This document shows positions 61,131 through 64,000 of a stretch of DNA of 64,000 bases, one piece after another. The stretch's first letter is position 1. Each line of letters opens with the position of its first letter. Under the pieces are notes generated by a model that worked only from the letters and a program-made list of their open reading frames with translations, was not told the origin of the DNA and made no database searches. This DNA is from Planctomycetota bacterium (lineage in GTDB: Bacteria; Planctomycetota; SZUA-567; H5-PLA8), in NCBI GenBank assembly GCA_023150555.1, contig JAKLKQ010000021.1:37573-101572 (forward strand), in the 5' to 3' direction. The position numbers were made by a program, and so were the translations under genes.

Positions 61131-62243
61131 ATGAATACGATCTCCCTGCTCTACGTGGCCGGCGGCCTGGCGGTGCTGGTGGCCGGCGCCGAGGTCCTGG
61201 TGCGCGGCGCCTCGCGCTTGGCGCTGGCGTTGGGCATCACGCCGCTGGTCGTGGGCCTGACGGTGGTGGCCTTCGGGACCAGCGCGCCCGAACTGGCCAT
61301 CAGCGTGAAGTCGGTCTGGTCCGGCCAGGCCGACATCGCACTGGGCAACGTGGTCGGCAGCAACATCTTCAACGTGCTCTTCATCCTCGGCGTGGCCGCG
61401 CTGGTCGCGCCGCTGGCCGTCGACCGCCAGCTGATCCGCATCGAGGTGCCGCTAATGATCGGCTGCTCGGTCCTCGCCTACGTGCTCTGCCTGGACCGCT
61501 CGGTGAGCCGCCTCGACGGGGTGCTGCTGGCCGTGGGCATCGTCGCGTACACGGCCTGGGTGGTGCGCGAAAGCCGCAAGAAGACGGCCGCCGCGAAGAA
61601 CGGCGCCGCAACCGCCCCAGAAGCACCGGCCGCCCCGGACGCTGCGGCGGCGGCTCCGAAGCGAAGCCTGCCGTGGCTGGTGGTGCTGATCCTCCTCGGG
61701 CTGGGGATGCTGGTGGCGGGCTCGAACCTCTTTCTGGCCGGGGCCATCGAGATGGCCCAGGCGCTGGGCGTCAGCGAGTTGGTCATCGGGCTGACGCTGG
61801 TCGCGGGCGGGACCTCGCTGCCGGAAGTGGCGACCTCGGTGATGGCGAGCTTCAAGGGCGAACGCGAGATCGCCGTCGGCAACGTGGTCGGCAGCAATAT
61901 CTTTAACATCCTGTGCGTGCTGGGCGTATCGGCAGCCGCGAGTTCCGATGGGATCCCGGTCGCGAAAGGCGCGCTGGACTTCGACCTGCCGGTGATGATC
62001 GCGGTGGCCGTCGCCTGCCTGCCCATTTTCGTCACGGGCGGCACCATCGAACGCTGGGAAGGCGTGGTCTTCTTCGCGTACTACATCGCCTACGTGGCGT
62101 GGCTGGTCCTGCACGCGCAGGAACACCCGCTGCTGGAAGACTTCCGCGTGACGATCCTGGGCTTCGTGGCGCCGCTGACGGCCCTGACGCTGGGCGTGCT
62201 GCTGATCCGCCACCTGCGCCGCCGCCCGGCGGGCGGAGCGTGA
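61131..62243 (+). CDS. CaCA-family Na+/Ca2+ exchanger
   Basis: 370 aa from ATG 61131, which begins right at the first helix as in family members (the track's ATG 61101 adds 10 hydrophilic residues; GGAGG lies before 61131). Two homologous halves of ~5 helices, with alpha-1 GLTVVAFGTSAPELAISV and GNVVGSNIFNVLFILG, and alpha-2 LVAGGTSLPEVATSV and GNVVGSNIFNILCVLG. The Glu/Asn residues coordinating ions are present. A hydrophilic Ala/Lys loop (~155-185) joins the halves. Similar to YrbG. Antiporter of Ca2+ against Na+ or H+, which is not distinguishable here. Confidence 0.93.
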   Translation: MNTISLLYVAGGLAVLVAGAEVLVRGASRLALALGITPLVVGLTVVAFGTSAPELAISVKSVWSGQADIALGNVVGSNIFNVLFILGVAALVAPLAVDRQLIRIEVPLMIGCSVLAYVLCLDRSVSRLDGVLLAVGIVAYTAWVVRESRKKTAAAKNGAATAPEAPAAPDAAAAAPKRSLPWLVVLILLGLGMLVAGSNLFLAGAIEMAQALGVSELVIGLTLVAGGTSLPEVATSVMASFKGEREIAVGNVVGSNIFNILCVLGVSAAASSDGIPVAKGALDFDLPVMIAVAVACLPIFVTGGTIERWEGVVFFAYYIAYVAWLVLHAQEHPLLEDFRVTILGFVAPLTALTLGVLLIRHLRRRPAGGA

Positions 62244-62249
62244 CGACTT

Positions 62250-62306
62250 CAAACCACCAAGGCACAAAGAACGGGGATAGGATTTTGGGTTTTGGTTTTT
62301 GGATTG
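62250..62306. repeat. CAAAGAAC and TTTTGGTTT decayed repeats
   Basis: AAACCACCAAGGCACAAAGA followed by GGATTTTGGGTTTTGGTTTT; same families as 58473 and 57230. Noncoding 3' flank of the exchanger gene. Confidence 0.5.
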
Positions 62307-62352
62307 GCCTGCGGGTGTTCAAATCGCAACTTCGCTCGCCGGGCGCACCCCA

Positions 62353-63222
62353 CTATTTCAGCTCAGGCAATTCACCTTCATATAATAGACGAATCGGATT
62401 GTGCTCATGGTGAAAGACCCATTTTGCTTTTTCCTGGTCAAAGTCCAGCCCAACGCAAATCAACACGGGCTCCAACTCCTTCTCGAATCTCTTTTCGCGA
62501 ATTAGAAGGGCCTTGTATTCTCCGATCATGAACCAGTTCTGCCTCCCTTTAAGTAAAGCTTTAAACAGCGGGAGCGGATTTTGTTTTGGAAAATCGGCAT
62601 AATATTTTCCAATTCCCTCGATCGACTTTCCAATATACAGAGGCGAACTCCCTGGGGTATACTAAATATAATTAGCAGCAATCTCCTTATATTTCTTCTC
62701 GCTGTAAAGTGAGACCACCTTTTCAAGAAACGCCGCAATCTCCTCCTCTTCCTGCTTTGACGGCTTTCGCAATTTCGGCTGGCCCTTCGCAAGCTCGGCG
62801 TCCTTCGGCGCCGCAAGCTCCGTCCAGGTCTTCTCGATCGCAGCCAACTGCCGCAACTCTTCGGTCCGCGTCTTCGGACGAAGCTGCGAATCGCCCCGCA
62901 GGTCGCCCAGCAGTTCCTGGGTCGCGTTCTGGATAAGGGCGATATTCTCGCCATCCCTGTACGCCTTGAGGATCTCGCGCTCGCGGTCGTTCAGCGCTTC
63001 CGCCTTCTTGCTGCTGAGCTTGGTGTACGTCGCGTGGTAGTCGTTTACGATCTTGTACTCTTCGGCGAAGTCGCCGACCGCGGCTTCCAACAGCCCAAGG
63101 TACTCCTTCGGCGGCGTCACGTACTCGTCGTCGCCTTCGGCGCCTTTCTGGTCGGCGCCCTTTTCCGGCGTCTTTTCTTCCGCGCGCACGAACTGCGTCT
63201 TTTGGCGCCACGAAAAAAGCAA
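62353..63222 (-). pseudogene. Gene interrupted by in-frame TAG (unknown family)
   Basis: The track's 186-aa ORF (62662-63222) ends in KKYKEIAANYI then TAG. Exactly in frame beyond it, another 102 codons stay open to a second TAG at 62353: YTPGSSPLYIGKSIEGIGKY, then FKALLKGRQNWFMIGEYKAL and finally LLYEGELPELK. The joined product is about 289 residues: charged helical N-terminal half, alpha/beta C-terminal half. Upstream, a different frame offers ATG 63242 with MNRKFHFCFF, which looks like the beginning of a signal peptide continuing into FVRAEEK; that would need a frameshift. I read this as a decaying gene (or sequencing errors); stop-codon readthrough is possible. YIGKS recalls GIY-YIG nucleases, but the rest does not fit. 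Confidence 0.65.
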
Positions 63223-63255
63223 AAGTGAAATTTTCTATTCATTGTGCCGCATAGG

Positions 63256-64000
63256 ATTACAGGTTTCCCGAACGGATTATTTTTACCCATTGTCGTTCAA
63301 GTACGTGCAGGTTCAGTTGCTGGGCTTGAGGTGTCGGGCTAATGGGAAGGGCGCTCGGGTTTTGCCGTTCCTCGCCCATCGCCTCTCGCCGATGACCCCT
63401 GTGCAGTACGCAGTACCCGCGGCAGGACGTCGTTCGATGGACGAGCGAGGTCATCGCCTTTCCGCGGTTTGCCGGTGCCAAAGAAGTGCGCAGTACCGCC
63501 TGTCCCGGGTTCCTCGCGTCCGGAGCGAGGGGCGCGGCGGGCAACGGCAAGCCGGGGAAAGCGAAGGCCATCCGCACGCGCGTTCATGTCTAGCGATCGA
63601 CCCCGCGTGCGAAGTTTGCGCAAACAGACTTCGCGCACCGTGGTAGGCCGCGCCCCTTTGCATCGGTGTCATGCCGGGGGCCCGGGACAGGCACCGCATT
63701 TCGATTGCGGATTGCGGATTTGGGATTGGAGGGCATGAGAAAGATGAATTGACTGCGAGAAAGCAGGCACAAACAGAAGTCGGCGATGAACCGATTTCAT
63801 AATCTCCCCATTGATGCATTTAGACATTGAGATACCGGACCAATGATTAAATGACTCAATGAACAAATGAATAATTCCTGCGGTGACCGGGACCCGAGAA
63901 CCGGCCTGCCCACCGAAGCCTGGGCGAAGGCCGGGTATCCGGACTTCGGAACGGATAGTTTCGAGTTCAGACTTGGCGGCTGCAAACCGTTAAAGGGAAA
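63256..64000. other. Gene-free right end with repeat fragments
   Basis: No supported gene in the last ~745 bases. Visible are the CGATTGCGGATTGCGGATTT tract (63697-63730) related to the mfd insertion and an A/T-rich decayed tract of AATGANNAAATGA words (63805-63873). The short ORFs listed here lack ribosome sites and look like chance. Confidence 0.5.

Noticed and set aside
62353-62661. GIY-YIG endonuclease fragment (YIGKS)
   Set aside because: Only the short YIGKS string fits. The downstream Arg, Glu and Asn positions expected of the family are not evident.
63256-64000. Short ORFs at the right end and possible tRNA
   Set aside because: No ribosome sites, no tRNA cloverleaf or conserved TTCGANNC in the right context; repeat debris explains the sequence.

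Overview
The window is a high-GC bacterial chromosome segment carrying about 40 genes, with no rRNA or tRNA gene seen. Most starts have a good Shine-Dalgarno (GGAGG-type). Several traits point to a Planctomycetota-like or related PVC-type lineage: ECF sigma factors fused to a membrane anchor and an extracytoplasmic domain, large secreted NHL/beta-propeller proteins, a CehA/McbA-like protein, URO-D-family and PhyH proteins, AraC and GntR/LacI-type regulators, and many short decaying intergenic repeats. This placement is inference from gene content. No phylogenetic marker was analysed.

Layout. 1-4031: two tandem secreted FlgD-Ig/NHL-type proteins, the first cut by the window edge. 4285-8155: a sigma-54-dependent response regulator and three unknown membrane proteins. 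8156-8500: structured repeat-rich intergenic DNA ahead of an ECF sigma/membrane-sensor fusion (8501-10099). 10107-14045: an acetyl-xylan-esterase-like hydrolase, a VOC lipoprotein, an Nramp-related transporter and a DUF502 membrane protein. 14138-21192: a GspC/PilP-like anchor protein, a large secreted CehA-like probable pseudoenzyme and a secreted Ig-like protein ended by a strong bidirectional terminator. 21273-26319 (minus strand): PII, argC, rsfS, a membrane pyrophosphatase and rpsU. 26584-28083: fumC.

28084-38548 is the accessory part. It holds a repeat cluster, a PstI/BsuBI-type restriction-modification pair, an AraC regulator divergent from a PhyH dioxygenase with a MITE-like element between them, a mosaic of repeat fragments, and a compact minus-strand operon of alpha/beta hydrolase (cysteine nucleophile), Rieske oxygenase and EmrE-like SMR exporter. 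A second ECF/membrane fusion follows.

38549-50028: a third NHL-type paralogue, a GntR/LacI-type regulator, a secreted HEAT-like protein with a distinctive C-terminal tag, a tandem alpha/beta hydrolase, an M24 peptidase, queG and a membrane protein with a long Asp/Glu tract. 50289-62243: mfd, an M20 peptidase, pepA, a URO-D-family protein, secreted proteins and a CaCA exchanger. 62353-63222 is a gene interrupted by an in-frame TAG. The last ~750 bases have no gene.

The most promising leads are the hydrolase-Rieske-SMR cassette (possible quaternary-amine chemistry), the mobile-looking C-terminal tag RPSDRRYG..FYDHWDFQKMFGNR, a two-hairpin element present twice, and the amber-interrupted gene. 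Functions are assigned from motifs read by eye. No searches or structure predictions were run.
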